In this document: piece by piece, positions 50,382 to 60,867 of the stretch
How the letters are laid out: every line of letters begins with the position of its first letter
How positions within the stretch are numbered: the stretch's first letter is position 1
Origin: Holophagaceae bacterium
GTDB lineage: Bacteria > Acidobacteriota > Holophagae > Holophagales > Holophagaceae
NCBI GenBank assembly: GCA_013334395.1
Contig: JAAXXS010000001.1
Coordinates: 40,723-104,722, forward strand
DNA length: 64,000 nt
Direction: 5' to 3'
Notes under the pieces: model-generated
The model's database searches: none
What the model was told of the DNA's origin: nothing
Seen by the model: the letters and a program-made list of their open reading frames with translations, nothing else
Program-made: the position numbers and the translations under genes

Positions 50382-53300
50382 ATGCTCCAGATGTTCCGCA
50401 CGCTCTCCTTTGCCGCAGCCCTTGCCTGCGGTGTGACGCCTCTGTTCGCGCAGGAGCTGCCCCTCGCGGCGGCAGCGGACGCGGCGCCGGCGCCGACGAT
50501 CGCCTACCAGGGGCGGCTCATCGAAGGGACGACGCCGGCCAACGGGGCGCGGCAGTTCGTGTTCAGCATCCTGGACAGCGCGGGGGCGGAGCAGTGGAGC
50601 TCCGGGCAGCAGACGCTGACGGTGAGTGACGGCCTCTACTCGGTGGTGCTGGGCGGCACGGGGATGCCGGGGCTGCCGGCGGCCATGCTGGTCAAGGCGG
50701 GGCTGACGCTGCACATCACGCTCTCGGGGCAGGCGCTGGTGCCGGATGCGACCATCGTGCCGGCCTTCCAGGCGCGCAGCGCGTGGGAAGTGACGGGGAG
50801 TTTCAGCGGGGACCTCAGCGGCACCCAGAACCAGATCCTGATCATGAAGCTGCAGGGGACGCCGCTCGACCTGACCACCAACGCGCCCACGGCGGGGCAG
50901 GCGCTGGTGTTCAACGGCACCAAGTGGGTGCCGAGCACGGTGGTGGGCACTCCGGGCCAGACCGGTCCCCAGGGTCCCCAGGGGCCGACGGGCGTTGCGG
51001 GTCCCAGCGGTCCCACGGGCCTGACCGGTCCCGCGGGCGCCACGGGAGCGCCGGGCCTGAACGGCCTGGACGGACGCACGGTGCTGCACGGCGCGGGGAC
51101 ACCCGTGGCGACCGGCGCGGGCGGTGTGGTGGGGGACTTCTATCTGGATACCGTGGCGAGCGTGCTCTACGGACCGAAGGCCAGCGCGAGCAGCTGGGCG
51201 GGGCTCACGGGCGTGAGCCTGGTGGGACCGGCCGGCGGCCCCGTGGGTCCCGCGGGACCGACGGGACCGACGGGCTCGACAGGTTCCCAGGGTGCGACCG
51301 GCAACACGGGGCCGATGGGCCCCATGGGCTTCACGGGACCCATCGGACCCACGGGCGCCACGGGCGCCGTAGGCCCCCAGGGTGCGCAGGGCACGGCGGG
51401 TGTGGCGGGGCAGACGGTGATCGCGGCGAAGGCGCTGCTGAGTGGCGTGGCGGTACCGACGACGCAGGGCGTGGATGGGGACTTCTACCTGGACACGACC
51501 ACGAGCACGCTCTATGGACCCAGGGCCTCGGGCGTGTGGCCGGTGACGGGGGTCAACATCGTGGGCCCGGCGGGCCAGCAGGGCCTCCAGGGTGTGGCGG
51601 GCGCCACGGGCTCGACCGGTTCCACCGGTGCCACGGGACCACAGGGTCCCATCGGCCTGCAGGGCATCCAGGGGCCCCAGGGCCTGGTGGGCCCCACGGG
51701 CCTGACCGGGGCGACGGGTCCCGAAGGCCTCCAGGGTGTGGCGGGGCCCACGGGCACCAGCGGCGCCACGGGCTCCCAGGGCGCGACGGGCCTGACGGGC
51801 GCTACGGGCCCCCAGGGGGTGCAGGGCATCCAGGGCGTGCAGGGCGTGACGGGCACCAACGGGCAGATCCTGATCGCGGGCAGTGCCGCGCTGTCGGGCA
51901 CGACGAACCCCGCGAACACCGTGGGCGTGGACGGCGACTTCTACGTGAACACGACGACCAATGTGGTCTTTGGACCCAAGGTGGGCGGCGCGTGGCCCAG
52001 TGGCTCCGTGTCGATGGTCGGGCCGCAAGGCCAGGCGGGCGCGCAGGGCGTGCAGGGCCCCCAGGGCCTCGGGGGCGTGAACGGCGTGAACGGCGCGACG
52101 GGCCCCCAGGGTCCCCAGGGCGCGACGGGTCCCGTGGGCCCCCAGGGCAACACCGGCGAGGCCGGCCAGCTCCTGATCGCCGGCAAGGCGGCGCTGTCGG
52201 GGACCGTGAACCCCCTCGCCAGCGTGGGCGTGGACGGCGACTTCTACGTGAACATCACGACGAACATGGTGTTCGGCCCCAAGACCTCCGGCGCGTGGCC
52301 TGGTGGCTCCGTGAGCATCATCGGCCCCGTGGGCCCGGCGGGCGCGCAGGGAACCACGGGCGCGCAGGGCGTGGCGGGTCCGGCAGGGCCTGCGGGCATG
52401 GCCGGCGTGGCGGGACCGGCGGGTCCGGTGGGCCCCCAGGGCCCCATCGGAGCGACCGGCGCCAAGGGCGACACGGGCGCGGCAGGCCAGACCCTGATCG
52501 CGGGGAAGGCCGTGCTGTATGGCACGACGGCCCCGGCGGCGAGCCTGGGCGTGGACGGGGACTTCTACATCAACACGGCGAGCTACGTGCTGTATGGCCC
52601 CAGGACTGCGGGCGCGTGGCCTGTGGCGGGCGTGAACCTGGTGGGCCCGCAGGGTCCGGCGGGGCTGCAGGGCCTGACGGGCCTCCAGGGCGCGCAGGGT
52701 CCGGCGGGCGTGCAGGGCATCCAGGGTTCCACGGGGACGGCCGGTCCGGCAGGTCCCACGGGCAGCTCCGGCGCGGCGGGTTCGGTGGGCCCCCAGGGCG
52801 TGGCGGGCGCCACGGGCGCGGCAGGTGCGCAGGGCGCGCAGGGCATCCAGGGCCCCCAGGGCGTGAAGGGCAGTGACGGGCAGACGCTGGTGGCCGGGAG
52901 CGCGGCGCTGTCGGGGAGCACGAACCCCACGGCGGGCATCGGCGTGGACGGCGACTTCTACGTGAACATCACGACCAATATGCTGTTCGGACCCAAGGCC
53001 AGTGGCGTGTGGCCCGCGGGGTCCGTGTCGATCGTCGGCCCCCAGGGCGCGCAGGGCATCCAGGGCATCCAGGGCGTGCAGGGCCTCGCGGGTGTGAACG
53101 GCATCAACGGCGCGACCGGGCCGCAGGGGCCGCAGGGCGTGGCGGGTCCCACGGGGCCTGAGGGTGCCACGGGCAGTGCCGGTCAGATCCTGATCGCGGG
53201 GAAGGCGGCGCTCTCGGGCGCCGTGAACCCCGCGGCGGGCGTGGGCGTGGATGGCGACTTCTACGTGAACATCACGACGAACATGGTGTTCGGACCCAAG

Positions 53301-56300
53301 ACTGCGGGTGCGTGGCCGACCGGCTCCGTGAGCCTGACCGGACCCCAGGGACCCCAGGGTCTGCAGGGCATCCAGGGCCCCCAGGGCCTCAATGGTCCCG
53401 CGGGACCGCAGGGTGTGGCGGGTGCCACGGGGGCGGTCGGCCCCATTGGCGCGACCGGCGCTGCGGGTACGGCAGGGCAGGCGGGTCTGGACGGCCGCAC
53501 GGTGCTGAACGGCGCCGGAATTCCCGTGGCCACCGGCGCCGGCGGCGTGGTGGGGGACTTCTATCTGGATACCGCGACCAATGTCCTCTACGGGCCGAAG
53601 GTCAGCGCGAGCAGCTGGGCGGGGCTCACGGGCGTGAGCCTGGTGGGACCGGCCGGCGGGCCAGTGGGTCCCACCGGACCGACCGGCGCGACGGGCTCGA
53701 CGGGTTCCCAGGGCGCGACGGGCAGCACGGGCCCCCAGGGCTCCATGGGTCTCACAGGCCCCATCGGACCCACGGGCGCGACGGGTGCGGCGGGCCCCCA
53801 GGGCGCGCAGGGCGTGGCGGGTGTGGCGGGCCAGACGGTGGTCGCCGCCAAGGCCCTCCTGAGTGGGGCGGTCGTTCCGACGTCTGAAGGCGTGGATGGG
53901 GACTTCTACCTGAACACGGCGAACAGCACGCTCTATGGGCCGAAGGCCTCGGGCGTGTGGCCCGAAGTGGGCGTGAATATCATTGGTGCCACCGGCCAGC
54001 AGGGCCTCCAGGGCACGGCGGGCGCCACGGGTTCGACGGGTGCCACGGGCGCAACCGGGCCCCAGGGACCGGCCGGGCTGCAGGGCATCCAGGGCTCCCA
54101 GGGCCTGGCGGGTGCGACGGGCCTGACGGGTGCCACGGGGCCCCAGGGCCTGGAGGGCATGGCGGGACCCACGGGCGCCACCGGCGCCACGGGCAGCCAG
54201 GGCGCGACGGGCCTCACGGGCGCCACGGGCCCCCAGGGGGTGCAGGGCATCCAGGGCGTGCAGGGCGTGACGGGCACCAACGGCCAGATCCTGATTGCCG
54301 GAAGCGCGGCGCTGTCGGGCACGACGAACCCCGCGAACACCGTGGGCGTGGACGGCGACTTCTACGTGAACACCACGACGAACATGATCTTTGGACCCAA
54401 GGTGGGCGGCGTGTGGCCCAGCGGGTCCGTGAGCATGGTCGGGCCGCAAGGCCAGACGGGCGCGCAGGGCAGCCAGGGCGTGCAGGGCGTGGCGGGCAGC
54501 AACGGCGTGAACGGCGCCACGGGACCGCAGGGCCCCCAGGGCGTGGCGGGTCCCACGGGCCCCCAGGGCAACACGGGCACCGCCGGTCAGATCCTGATCG
54601 CGGGCAACGCGGCGCTGTCGGGGACCGTGAATCCCACGGCGGACATCGGCGTGAACGGGGACTTCTATGTGAACACCACCAACAACACGATCTTTGGACC
54701 CAAGGCCAACAACGTCTGGCCGGGCAGCTCCGTAAGCATCGTCGGCCCCGCGGGCCCGGCGGGGGCGCAGGGCACCACCGGCGCGCAGGGCACGGTGGGC
54801 GCCACGGGTGCGACCGGCGCAACGGGCGTGGCCGGTGTGGCCGGTCCGGTGGGCCCCCAGGGCCCCATCGGTGCGACCGGTGCGACCGGCGCCAAGGGTG
54901 ATACCGGGACGGCCGGGCAGACGGTGATCGCAGGCAAGGCCGTGCTGTATGGCACGGTCAACCCGGCTGCAAGCCTGGGCGTGGATGGGGACTTCTACAT
55001 CAACACGGCGAGCTCGGTGCTCTATGGCCCCAAGGCCGCCGGCGCGTGGCCCGTGGTGGGCGTGAACCTGGTGGGCCCCCAGGGTCCGGCGGGGCCGCAG
55101 GGCGCAACGGGGCTCCAGGGCCCGCAGGGAACGCAGGGCGTGGCGGGCATCCAGGGCGCCATCGGCGCCACGGGCGCGGCGGGAACCACCGGAGCGACGG
55201 GCGCAGCGGGTGCCACGGGTCCGCAGGGCGGGGTCGGTGCCACCGGCGCGGCCGGCGCGCAGGGCGCCCAGGGCGTCCAGGGCGTCCAGGGCGTGAAGGG
55301 TTCTGACGGTCAGACGCTGGTGGCGGGCAGCGCGGCGCTGTCGGGAACCGGGGATCCCGCGGCCGGCACCGGCGCGAACGGCGACTTCTACGTGAACACG
55401 ACGACAAACATGCTGTTCGGGCCCAAGGCGAGTGGTGCCTGGCCCTCCGGCTCCGTGAGCATCGTGGGCCCCCAGGGCCCGCAGGGCATCCAGGGCATCC
55501 AGGGCGTGCAGGGCCTCGCGGGTGTGAACGGCATCAACGGGGCGACCGGGCCGCAGGGTCCGCAGGGCCTCCAGGGCGAGACGGGCGCGCAGGGCAGCGC
55601 CGGCAGCGCCGGGCAGATCCTGATCGCGGGCAACGCGGCGCTGTCAGGCACGGTGGATCCCGCCGCCAGCGTGGGCGTGAACGGCGACTTCTACGTGAAC
55701 ATCACGACGAACATGGTCTTTGGCCCCAAGACGGCGGGCGCGTGGCCCACCGGGTCCGTGAGCATGGTCGGCCCCCAGGGCCACCAGGGCGTGCAGGGCG
55801 CTGTGGGCCCCCAGGGCGCCACGGGTTCCACCGGCGCCCAGGGCCTGGTGGGCGCCACCGGACCGGTCGGACCCATCGGTCCCGCGGGCGCCAAGGGCGA
55901 CACCGGCGCCACCGGCGCCACCGGGGTCACCCCGTTCAGCCTGAACGGCTCCGACGTGGCCTACACCACGGGCTCCATGGGCATTGGCCTCGCCTCCCCC
56001 GATGCCAGCGCGCTGCTGGACCTCAGCAGCACCAGCAAGGGCTTCCTGGCCCCCCGCATGACCTCCTCCCTGCGGGGCAGCATCGCCAACCCCGCTCAGG
56101 GTCTGGCGGTCTACGACACGGACATCAAAGAGCTCATGTTCTACACCGGTACCGGCTGGGCCAAACCCGGCAGCAGCTCCACCAGCGGCGTCTCCCTCGT
56201 GAGCGGCACCTCGCCGGTCGTGGTCACCAGCGGCGACAGCACGCCCACCATCAGCCTGCCCGCGGCGACTTCGCTCGTGGACGGCTACCTCAAGGCCGAG

Positions 56301-59300
56301 GACTGGGTCACGTTCAACGCCAAGGGTTCCGTGAGCAGCATTGCCACCACGGGGCCTTTGACCGGAGGACCCATCACCACCAGCGGGACCCTGGGCATCA
56401 ACCTGGCCAGCGGAAGCCAGGACGGCTATGTGGCCGCGGCGGACTTTGCGAAATTCACCCTCGGCGCCAACAGGGCCGCAACCTTCGCCGCCGGCACCTA
56501 CCTGCAGGCGGACGGCAGCGTGGCCGCCACCGGCGCCCTGAACCTGGGCGGCTTCAAGCTCCAGAACCTCGCGGAACCCGTTGCCGCTGGAGATGCTGCC
56601 AACAAGACCTACGTGGACAGCTTCAACGGCGGGTTGATCTGGAAGGCCTCGGTCATCGATTTCAGTGCGACGGCTCCCACCGGGGCCACTGTTGAAGCGC
56701 GTTACATCGCCAGCGCTGATTGGATGGTAGGAGTCCGTACAGACCCCGAGGTTCCCGTCACCAGCAATGCGGCCAACGACATCATGACCCTGCAGTCCAC
56801 GGGGCCCGACGTGTGGGTCAAGCTCACACCCACCGCCAAGGACGCGGTCTTTGCGACGACGCCCCATAACGGCTATGTCTACAACGGAACCTCCTGGGCC
56901 CAGTTCAACAGCGGGGCCACCTACACCTTCATCGGTGCCTTGAAGAACGTCGCCAACACCATCTCTGTGGATGCCGGCGGCATCATCGACACCCACCTCA
57001 AGGATGGCGCCGTCACCGCGCCCAAGCTGGCGCCCATGGGGGCCTCGGCCTCTGGCCAGGTCCTGGCCTGGGATGGCACCAAGTGGGGTGCCTCCAGCGG
57101 CTCCAGCGGCACGGTCACCAGCGTCATCGCGGGCACGGGCCTCTCCGGTGGCACCATCACCGCCACGGGCACCCTGGCCCTGGCGAACACAGGGGTCACG
57201 GCCGGCACCTATGCTCGGGCCAATGTCACTGTGAACGCCCAGGGGCAGATCACCGGCGCCTCCAATGGCCTCGGCATCAACCTGGCCACCGAGGTCAGCG
57301 GTGTGCTGCCCCTGACCCAGGGCGGCACGGGCGCCAACAGCAAGGCGGGGGCGGCCAACGCCATCCTGCCCGCCCAGGCCACCAACAGCGGCAAGGTGCT
57401 CACCACGGACGGCACCAACGTGAGCTGGGGCGCCTCCTCGGCCCAGTGGACCAGCACCGGCACTGACGTGGGCTACAGCACCGGCGGCGTGGGCGTGGGC
57501 ACCACCACCCCCAATGCCAACGCGGCGCTGGAAGTCAGCAGCACCACCAAGGGCTTCCTGCAGCCCCGGCTGGCCCTGGTGGCCACCTACAACCCCGCCC
57601 CCCTCGCGGCCCACGTGGCTGGGATGATGGTCTGGAACACCGCCACGGCCAATGACGTCACACCGGGGCTCTTTGTGAACACCGGCTTCTACTGGTCCCG
57701 GATCACCACGGCGGCGGTGGCGCCCATCATCACCACCACCGCAGCCAGCTCCATCGCCCTGACCACGGCCACCTCCGGGGTGACCATCACGTCCGACGGC
57801 GGGGCCACCATCACCGCCAGCGGCGTGTGCTGGGCCATCACGGCCAATCCGACCACGGCCAACACCAAGACCACCAACAACATGGCCACGGGCAGCTTCA
57901 GCAGCAACCTGACGGGCCTCACGGCGAACACCCTCTACTACGTGCGGGCCTATGCCACCAACAGTGTGGGTACGGTCTACGGCAACCAGGTGACCTTCAC
58001 CACGCTGCCCAACCTGCCGACGCTCTCCACCACGGCGGCCTCGAGCATCACCGGCGTGAGTGCGACCAGCGGCGGGTCCATCTCGGGCACGGCCATCGGC
58101 ACCATCACGGCTGCGGGCGTGGCCTATGCCACCACTCCGGCTCCGACCACAGCTAGCAACGTGGCGGCCGCAGCGACCCTGGTGCAGACCGGGGCCTTCA
58201 CGGCCAGCCTCACGGGCCTGGCTCCGGGCACGCTCTACTACATCCGGTCCTACGCCACCAATGCGGCGGGCACGAGCTACGGCCCCCAGAGCAGCTTCAC
58301 CACCCTGGTGGTGGCGCCCACTGTCTCGGCCACCACCGCGGTCAGCAGCATCACCGCCACCACCGCCAGTTCCGGTGGCACCCTAGGGACCAACGGTGGC
58401 GGCACCATCTCGGCCAACGGCGTCTGCTGGGGCACCACCAGCGGACCCACGGTGGCCCTCGCCACCAAGACCACGAACACGGTGGGTGCCACCTGGACCA
58501 GCAGCCTCACGGGCCTGCTCCCCGGCACCACATACTATGTCCGCGCCTACGCCACCAATAGCGCTGGCACCACGTACGGCCCCGAGGTCAGCTTCACCAC
58601 GCTCACCACCACGCCGACCCTGACCACCACCGCCTATAGCGGGCTCACGGGGACTGCAGTCGTGAGCGGGGGATCCATCAGCGCCACCGGCGGGACCCCC
58701 ATTACAGCCGTCGGCGTGTGCTGGAGCACGAGTTCTGGGACAGAATCGATCAGCGGCGAGCACACCACCGACACGGTGGTTCAGTCCGGTGCCTTCGCCA
58801 GCAGCATCACCGGACTCACGACGGGTACCACCTATTACTTGAAGGCCTACGCCACCAACAACGTGGGCACCTCCTATGGCGGTGAGATCAGCTTCACGCC
58901 CACCAATGTCGTCAAATTTAGCTACACCGGCAACCTCCAGACCTGGACCGTGCCTGCGGGCATCAGCTCCGTGACCGTCAAGGTCTGGGGCGCGGGTGGC
59001 ATGTATGGAAGCGATGGTAGTGGTAGCGGTAGCTCCATCCCCGGTGGCTCTGGCGGCTACGCCCGCGGCACCCTGGCTGTGACGCCGGGCCAAGTTCTCA
59101 CCATCGTGGTGGGAGGTACAGGAGGCCGCACCACCACCATGAATACCTACGCCTCCGGCGGCTACAACGGCGGCGGAGATTCCTACTGCAACACACTCGG
59201 GGCGAGTTACGGCCCCGGCGTGGGCGGGGGTGGCGGTGGTACCGATGTGCGGGCCGGGGGATCCGCCCTCACCAACCGAGTCATCGTGGCCGGCGGTGGC

Positions 59301-59777
59301 GGTGGCGGTGGCGCCAATGTGGTCGGCTGGCTGACTTGGGCCTCTGCCCAATCCGGGTACAGCGGCAGTTTTGCTCCCTTTTCTTCTGCTGCGCAAGGCG
59401 GTAATGGTGGCGGTAACGGTGGGACCGGTTCACTCGCCGGCTCCTGGGGCGCATTCCAGACCTACAGTGTCAATCCCGTGGCAAGTTCTCCTGGCGGCCA
59501 AAGTCAAGGTGGTTATACCGGCGCATGGGGAGGCGGTTTCGGAGCAGGCGGCTTCGGTTATGGTGGGAACGCCAGCTCCGGTGGTACATTGTCTAGTAAC
59601 GGTCGCTTCTTTTGCGGCGGCGGCGGCGGTTACTACGGTGGCAGTTTCGGAGGAGATGCCAGCGGTGCAGGCGGATCCGGTTACCTTGGCGGCGTGACGA
59701 ACGGCTCCTGGACCCCCCTCGGGGGCGAGTCCCTCCTGCCCAGCGGCAACAACGGCAAGGCGGAAATCAGCTTCTGA
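50382..59777 (+). CDS. Giant secreted collagen-like protein with FN3-like repeats and glycine-rich C-terminus
   Basis: The protein has 3131 residues. Order: signal peptide ([20 protein letters not shown]); an N-terminal domain ([20 protein letters not shown]...) of about 160 residues; residues about 188-1850 of Gly-X-Y triplets interrupted by 14 modules of 40-60 residues ([24 protein letters not shown]). These are arranged as two tandem copies of a seven-module unit. Next come a tail-fibre-like part ([33 protein letters not shown]), repeated later ([23 protein letters not shown]), four FN3-like repeats and a Gly-rich C-terminal domain ([14 protein letters not shown]). It is probably a trimeric surface fibre or adhesin. 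The long antisense frames over it are artefacts of GXY codon bias. Confidence 0.9.
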   Translation: MLQMFRTLSFAAALACGVTPLFAQELPLAAAADAAPAPTIAYQGRLIEGTTPANGARQFVFSILDSAGAEQWSSGQQTLTVSDGLYSVVLGGTGMPGLPAAMLVKAGLTLHITLSGQALVPDATIVPAFQARSAWEVTGSFSGDLSGTQNQILIMKLQGTPLDLTTNAPTAGQALVFNGTKWVPSTVVGTPGQTGPQGPQGPTGVAGPSGPTGLTGPAGATGAPGLNGLDGRTVLHGAGTPVATGAGGVVGDFYLDTVASVLYGPKASASSWAGLTGVSLVGPAGGPVGPAGPTGPTGSTGSQGATGNTGPMGPMGFTGPIGPTGATGAVGPQGAQGTAGVAGQTVIAAKALLSGVAVPTTQGVDGDFYLDTTTSTLYGPRASGVWPVTGVNIVGPAGQQGLQGVAGATGSTGSTGATGPQGPIGLQGIQGPQGLVGPTGLTGATGPEGLQGVAGPTGTSGATGSQGATGLTGATGPQGVQGIQGVQGVTGTNGQILIAGSAALSGTTNPANTVGVDGDFYVNTTTNVVFGPKVGGAWPSGSVSMVGPQGQAGAQGVQGPQGLGGVNGVNGATGPQGPQGATGPVGPQGNTGEAGQLLIAGKAALSGTVNPLASVGVDGDFYVNITTNMVFGPKTSGAWPGGSVSIIGPVGPAGAQGTTGAQGVAGPAGPAGMAGVAGPAGPVGPQGPIGATGAKGDTGAAGQTLIAGKAVLYGTTAPAASLGVDGDFYINTASYVLYGPRTAGAWPVAGVNLVGPQGPAGLQGLTGLQGAQGPAGVQGIQGSTGTAGPAGPTGSSGAAGSVGPQGVAGATGAAGAQGAQGIQGPQGVKGSDGQTLVAGSAALSGSTNPTAGIGVDGDFYVNITTNMLFGPKASGVWPAGSVSIVGPQGAQGIQGIQGVQGLAGVNGINGATGPQGPQGVAGPTGPEGATGSAGQILIAGKAALSGAVNPAAGVGVDGDFYVNITTNMVFGPKTAGAWPTGSVSLTGPQGPQGLQGIQGPQGLNGPAGPQGVAGATGAVGPIGATGAAGTAGQAGLDGRTVLNGAGIPVATGAGGVVGDFYLDTATNVLYGPKVSASSWAGLTGVSLVGPAGGPVGPTGPTGATGSTGSQGATGSTGPQGSMGLTGPIGPTGATGAAGPQGAQGVAGVAGQTVVAAKALLSGAVVPTSEGVDGDFYLNTANSTLYGPKASGVWPEVGVNIIGATGQQGLQGTAGATGSTGATGATGPQGPAGLQGIQGSQGLAGATGLTGATGPQGLEGMAGPTGATGATGSQGATGLTGATGPQGVQGIQGVQGVTGTNGQILIAGSAALSGTTNPANTVGVDGDFYVNTTTNMIFGPKVGGVWPSGSVSMVGPQGQTGAQGSQGVQGVAGSNGVNGATGPQGPQGVAGPTGPQGNTGTAGQILIAGNAALSGTVNPTADIGVNGDFYVNTTNNTIFGPKANNVWPGSSVSIVGPAGPAGAQGTTGAQGTVGATGATGATGVAGVAGPVGPQGPIGATGATGAKGDTGTAGQTVIAGKAVLYGTVNPAASLGVDGDFYINTASSVLYGPKAAGAWPVVGVNLVGPQGPAGPQGATGLQGPQGTQGVAGIQGAIGATGAAGTTGATGAAGATGPQGGVGATGAAGAQGAQGVQGVQGVKGSDGQTLVAGSAALSGTGDPAAGTGANGDFYVNTTTNMLFGPKASGAWPSGSVSIVGPQGPQGIQGIQGVQGLAGVNGINGATGPQGPQGLQGETGAQGSAGSAGQILIAGNAALSGTVDPAASVGVNGDFYVNITTNMVFGPKTAGAWPTGSVSMVGPQGHQGVQGAVGPQGATGSTGAQGLVGATGPVGPIGPAGAKGDTGATGATGVTPFSLNGSDVAYTTGSMGIGLASPDASALLDLSSTSKGFLAPRMTSSLRGSIANPAQGLAVYDTDIKELMFYTGTGWAKPGSSSTSGVSLVSGTSPVVVTSGDSTPTISLPAATSLVDGYLKAEDWVTFNAKGSVSSIATTGPLTGGPITTSGTLGINLASGSQDGYVAAADFAKFTLGANRAATFAAGTYLQADGSVAATGALNLGGFKLQNLAEPVAAGDAANKTYVDSFNGGLIWKASVIDFSATAPTGATVEARYIASADWMVGVRTDPEVPVTSNAANDIMTLQSTGPDVWVKLTPTAKDAVFATTPHNGYVYNGTSWAQFNSGATYTFIGALKNVANTISVDAGGIIDTHLKDGAVTAPKLAPMGASASGQVLAWDGTKWGASSGSSGTVTSVIAGTGLSGGTITATGTLALANTGVTAGTYARANVTVNAQGQITGASNGLGINLATEVSGVLPLTQGGTGANSKAGAANAILPAQATNSGKVLTTDGTNVSWGASSAQWTSTGTDVGYSTGGVGVGTTTPNANAALEVSSTTKGFLQPRLALVATYNPAPLAAHVAGMMVWNTATANDVTPGLFVNTGFYWSRITTAAVAPIITTTAASSIALTTATSGVTITSDGGATITASGVCWAITANPTTANTKTTNNMATGSFSSNLTGLTANTLYYVRAYATNSVGTVYGNQVTFTTLPNLPTLSTTAASSITGVSATSGGSISGTAIGTITAAGVAYATTPAPTTASNVAAAATLVQTGAFTASLTGLAPGTLYYIRSYATNAAGTSYGPQSSFTTLVVAPTVSATTAVSSITATTASSGGTLGTNGGGTISANGVCWGTTSGPTVALATKTTNTVGATWTSSLTGLLPGTTYYVRAYATNSAGTTYGPEVSFTTLTTTPTLTTTAYSGLTGTAVVSGGSISATGGTPITAVGVCWSTSSGTESISGEHTTDTVVQSGAFASSITGLTTGTTYYLKAYATNNVGTSYGGEISFTPTNVVKFSYTGNLQTWTVPAGISSVTVKVWGAGGMYGSDGSGSGSSIPGGSGGYARGTLAVTPGQVLTIVVGGTGGRTTTMNTYASGGYNGGGDSYCNTLGASYGPGVGGGGGGTDVRAGGSALTNRVIVAGGGGGGGANVVGWLTWASAQSGYSGSFAPFSSAAQGGNGGGNGGTGSLAGSWGAFQTYSVNPVASSPGGQSQGGYTGAWGGGFGAGGFGYGGNASSGGTLSSNGRFFCGGGGGYYGGSFGGDASGAGGSGYLGGVTNGSWTPLGGESLLPSGNNGKAEISF
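51066..53486 (+). repeat. Collagen-like super-repeat, copy 1 (seven modules)
   Basis: This unit starts at the [10 protein letters not shown] module and contains seven interruption modules opening [63 protein letters not shown] and [11 protein letters not shown], separated by GXY tracts. The same order recurs 2421 bp downstream. Boundaries are approximate, because a tandem repeat can be cut at any phase. Confidence 0.85.
53487..55916 (+). repeat. Collagen-like super-repeat, copy 2 (seven modules)
   Basis: The second copy keeps all seven modules in the same order (RTVLNGAG through [11 protein letters not shown]). Landmarks in the first three modules are offset by exactly 2421 bp and in the last module by 2430 bp, so one Gly-X-Y triplet (9 bp) was gained in between. 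Long identical nucleotide runs, for example around GGGCACGACGAACCCCGCG, suggest recent duplication or gene conversion. Confidence 0.85.
57723..58912 (+). repeat. Four tandem FN3-like repeats of about 99 residues
   Basis: Each copy begins P(T/I)-x-T-T-A-x-S, has a central GVCW or GVAY and ends LTGL..(G/N)T.YY(V/I)RAYATN..GT.YG..(V/S)(T/S)FTTL. Copies start near 57723, 58017, 58317 and 58615. The period is about 297 bp. They lie inside the giant collagen-like gene just before its Gly-rich end. Confidence 0.85.
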
Positions 59778-59808
59778 GCCCACCCCTGACACTTGACGCG
59801 TTAACCAC

Positions 59809-59834
59809 GGCTGCGCTCCCCCCGGAGCGCAGCC
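59809..59834 (+). terminator. GC-rich hairpin after the collagen-like gene
   Basis: GGCTGCGCTCC and GGAGCGCAGCC form a perfect 11-bp stem with a CCCC loop, 31 bp after the stop. No U-tract follows on the plus strand, so it is a plausible but not certain terminator. It lies upstream of the STAS gene start. Confidence 0.5.
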
Positions 59835-59862
59835 CCCCTTGGAAAGTGAGCCCCGGAGCCCC

Positions 59863-60153
59863 ATGTCCTTCCAGATGGAAGTGAGCGCCGGCCGGATCCA
59901 CCTGTGGGTCCACGGGCCCCTGGGTCCGCCGGAGGTGGCGCGGCTGCGGGACGCCCTGACGCCCCTGCTGGAGGGCCGCCCCCGGGACCTGCGGCTGGAG
60001 CTGGTGGGCATGCCCGAGCTGGATGAGGCCACCCGCGCCGCCCTGCGGGAGTTGCAGACCTTCGTCAATCGGGAGGACCGCCGTCTGAACATCGTCCACA
60101 GCGGCGGACCCCGGCCTTGCCCCATCCCTGCGGGCGCTGAAACCACCGGCTGA
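59863..60153 (+). CDS. STAS-domain protein (anti-sigma factor antagonist-like)
   Basis: The 96-residue protein has the STAS pattern: an N-terminal strand (FQMEVSAGRIHLWVHGPLGPPEVARLRDAL) and LRLELVGMPELDEATRAALRELQTFV, then RRLNIVHSGG. The usual phosphorylatable Ser/Thr of SpoIIAA-type antagonists (D-S/T-S) is replaced by ELDEAT, so regulation by phosphorylation is uncertain. GGAG precedes ATG 59863. Partner anti-sigma factors are not nearby. Confidence 0.75.
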   Translation: MSFQMEVSAGRIHLWVHGPLGPPEVARLRDALTPLLEGRPRDLRLELVGMPELDEATRAALRELQTFVNREDRRLNIVHSGGPRPCPIPAGAETTG

Positions 60154-60160
60154 GGAATTC

Positions 60161-60301
60161 AAGCAAAAGGCAAAAGCAGCCACCGATGAATACCGATAAC
60201 TGCTGATAAAAGCATGATAAAAAAACACTAATGATTTTTCAGTTGAGTCTTTATCAGCTTTTTATCGGTGTTCATCGGTGGCCAAAGATCCTTTGCCTTT
60301 A
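60161..60301. repeat. Large intergenic inverted repeat (CACCGATGAA..ACCGATAA type)
   Basis: The left arm CACCGATGAATACCGATAACTGCTGATAAAAGC (60181 on) pairs with the right arm CTTTATCAGCTTTTTATCGGTGTTCATCGGTGG (60249-60281). The outer parts (AAAAGGCAAAAGCAGC on the left, GCCAAAGATCCTTTGCCTTT on the right) extend the complementarity. The centre is AT-rich (aaaaaacactaatgattttt). The element is about 140 bp, non-coding and very AT-rich relative to the genome. It directly abuts a decayed ATPase gene. Confidence 0.8.
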
Positions 60302-60344
60302 TCCCCTTCATTCCCTGCATCCCTGTTTCAAAAGCCTTGTTGAC

Positions 60345-60800
60345 GGGGATGGAGAGCAGCTTCCTCTGCTTCCGCCTGGGACCGTGGCACACCAACCACC
60401 GCAAGCGGCTGGTCAAGGCCCCCAAGCTGCACTTCTACGATGCGGGCCTGGTCTGCCACCTGCTGGGCCTCCGCACTGCCCAGCAGGTGGCGACGCATCC
60501 CTTGCGGGGCGCCATCTTCGAGAGCTGGGTGGCCTCGGAGGTGATGAAGCGGCACCTCAACCAGGGCCTGGAAGCTGCGGCCTGGCACGACCGAGAGATC
60601 TCCGGGCTGGAGATGGATCTGGTCCTGCAGGAACCCGACCGCATCCGCCTCGTGGAAATCAAATCCGGGCAGACCCTGGAGGGCTCCTGGCTGCGAAGGA
60701 GGCCCTGGAAGCCCGGTCCATCGGCTAGGCCATCGACCCCTTCCTGGTCTATGGTGGCGACCAGCCGCAGGTCCGCAGCGGGGTCCAGGTGCTCCCCTGA
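60345..60800 (+). pseudogene. Remnant of a DUF4143-type AAA ATPase (C-terminal domain only, frameshifted)
   Basis: The frame contains FRLGPWHTNHRKRLVKAPKLHFYDAGLVCHLLGLRT, RGAIFESWVASEVMKRHLNQG and DLVLQEPDRIRLVEIKSGQTL, the C-terminal DUF4143/PD-(D/E)XK-like part of ATPases often called ExeA/YcaT-like. The N-terminal AAA domain (about 220 residues) is missing. After SGQTL the frame drifts into non-family sequence, while the expected ending PFLVYGGDQPQVRSGVQVLP is encoded in another frame (to about 60800). So it is a 5'-truncated, frameshifted pseudogene. It lies next to the inverted repeat. Confidence 0.75.
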
Positions 60801-60867
60801 GACTGTCTCGAAGCCTTAGGCCCAACGACCACCGTGGGTCGCTGAGAGCTGGCACCAAAGCGGTGGC

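Noticed and set aside
50043-54449. 1468-residue minus-strand ORF over the collagen-like gene
   Set aside because: It is the mirror of Gly-X-Y codons (GGC/CCC-rich), consists of Arg/Ala/His/Gly-rich low-complexity sequence, and the plus frame has a signal peptide and recognisable domains.
51066-55916. Repeats in the collagen region as a CRISPR or satellite DNA
   Set aside because: The repeat is in frame, follows the Gly-X-Y protein rule and is part of one long coding sequence.
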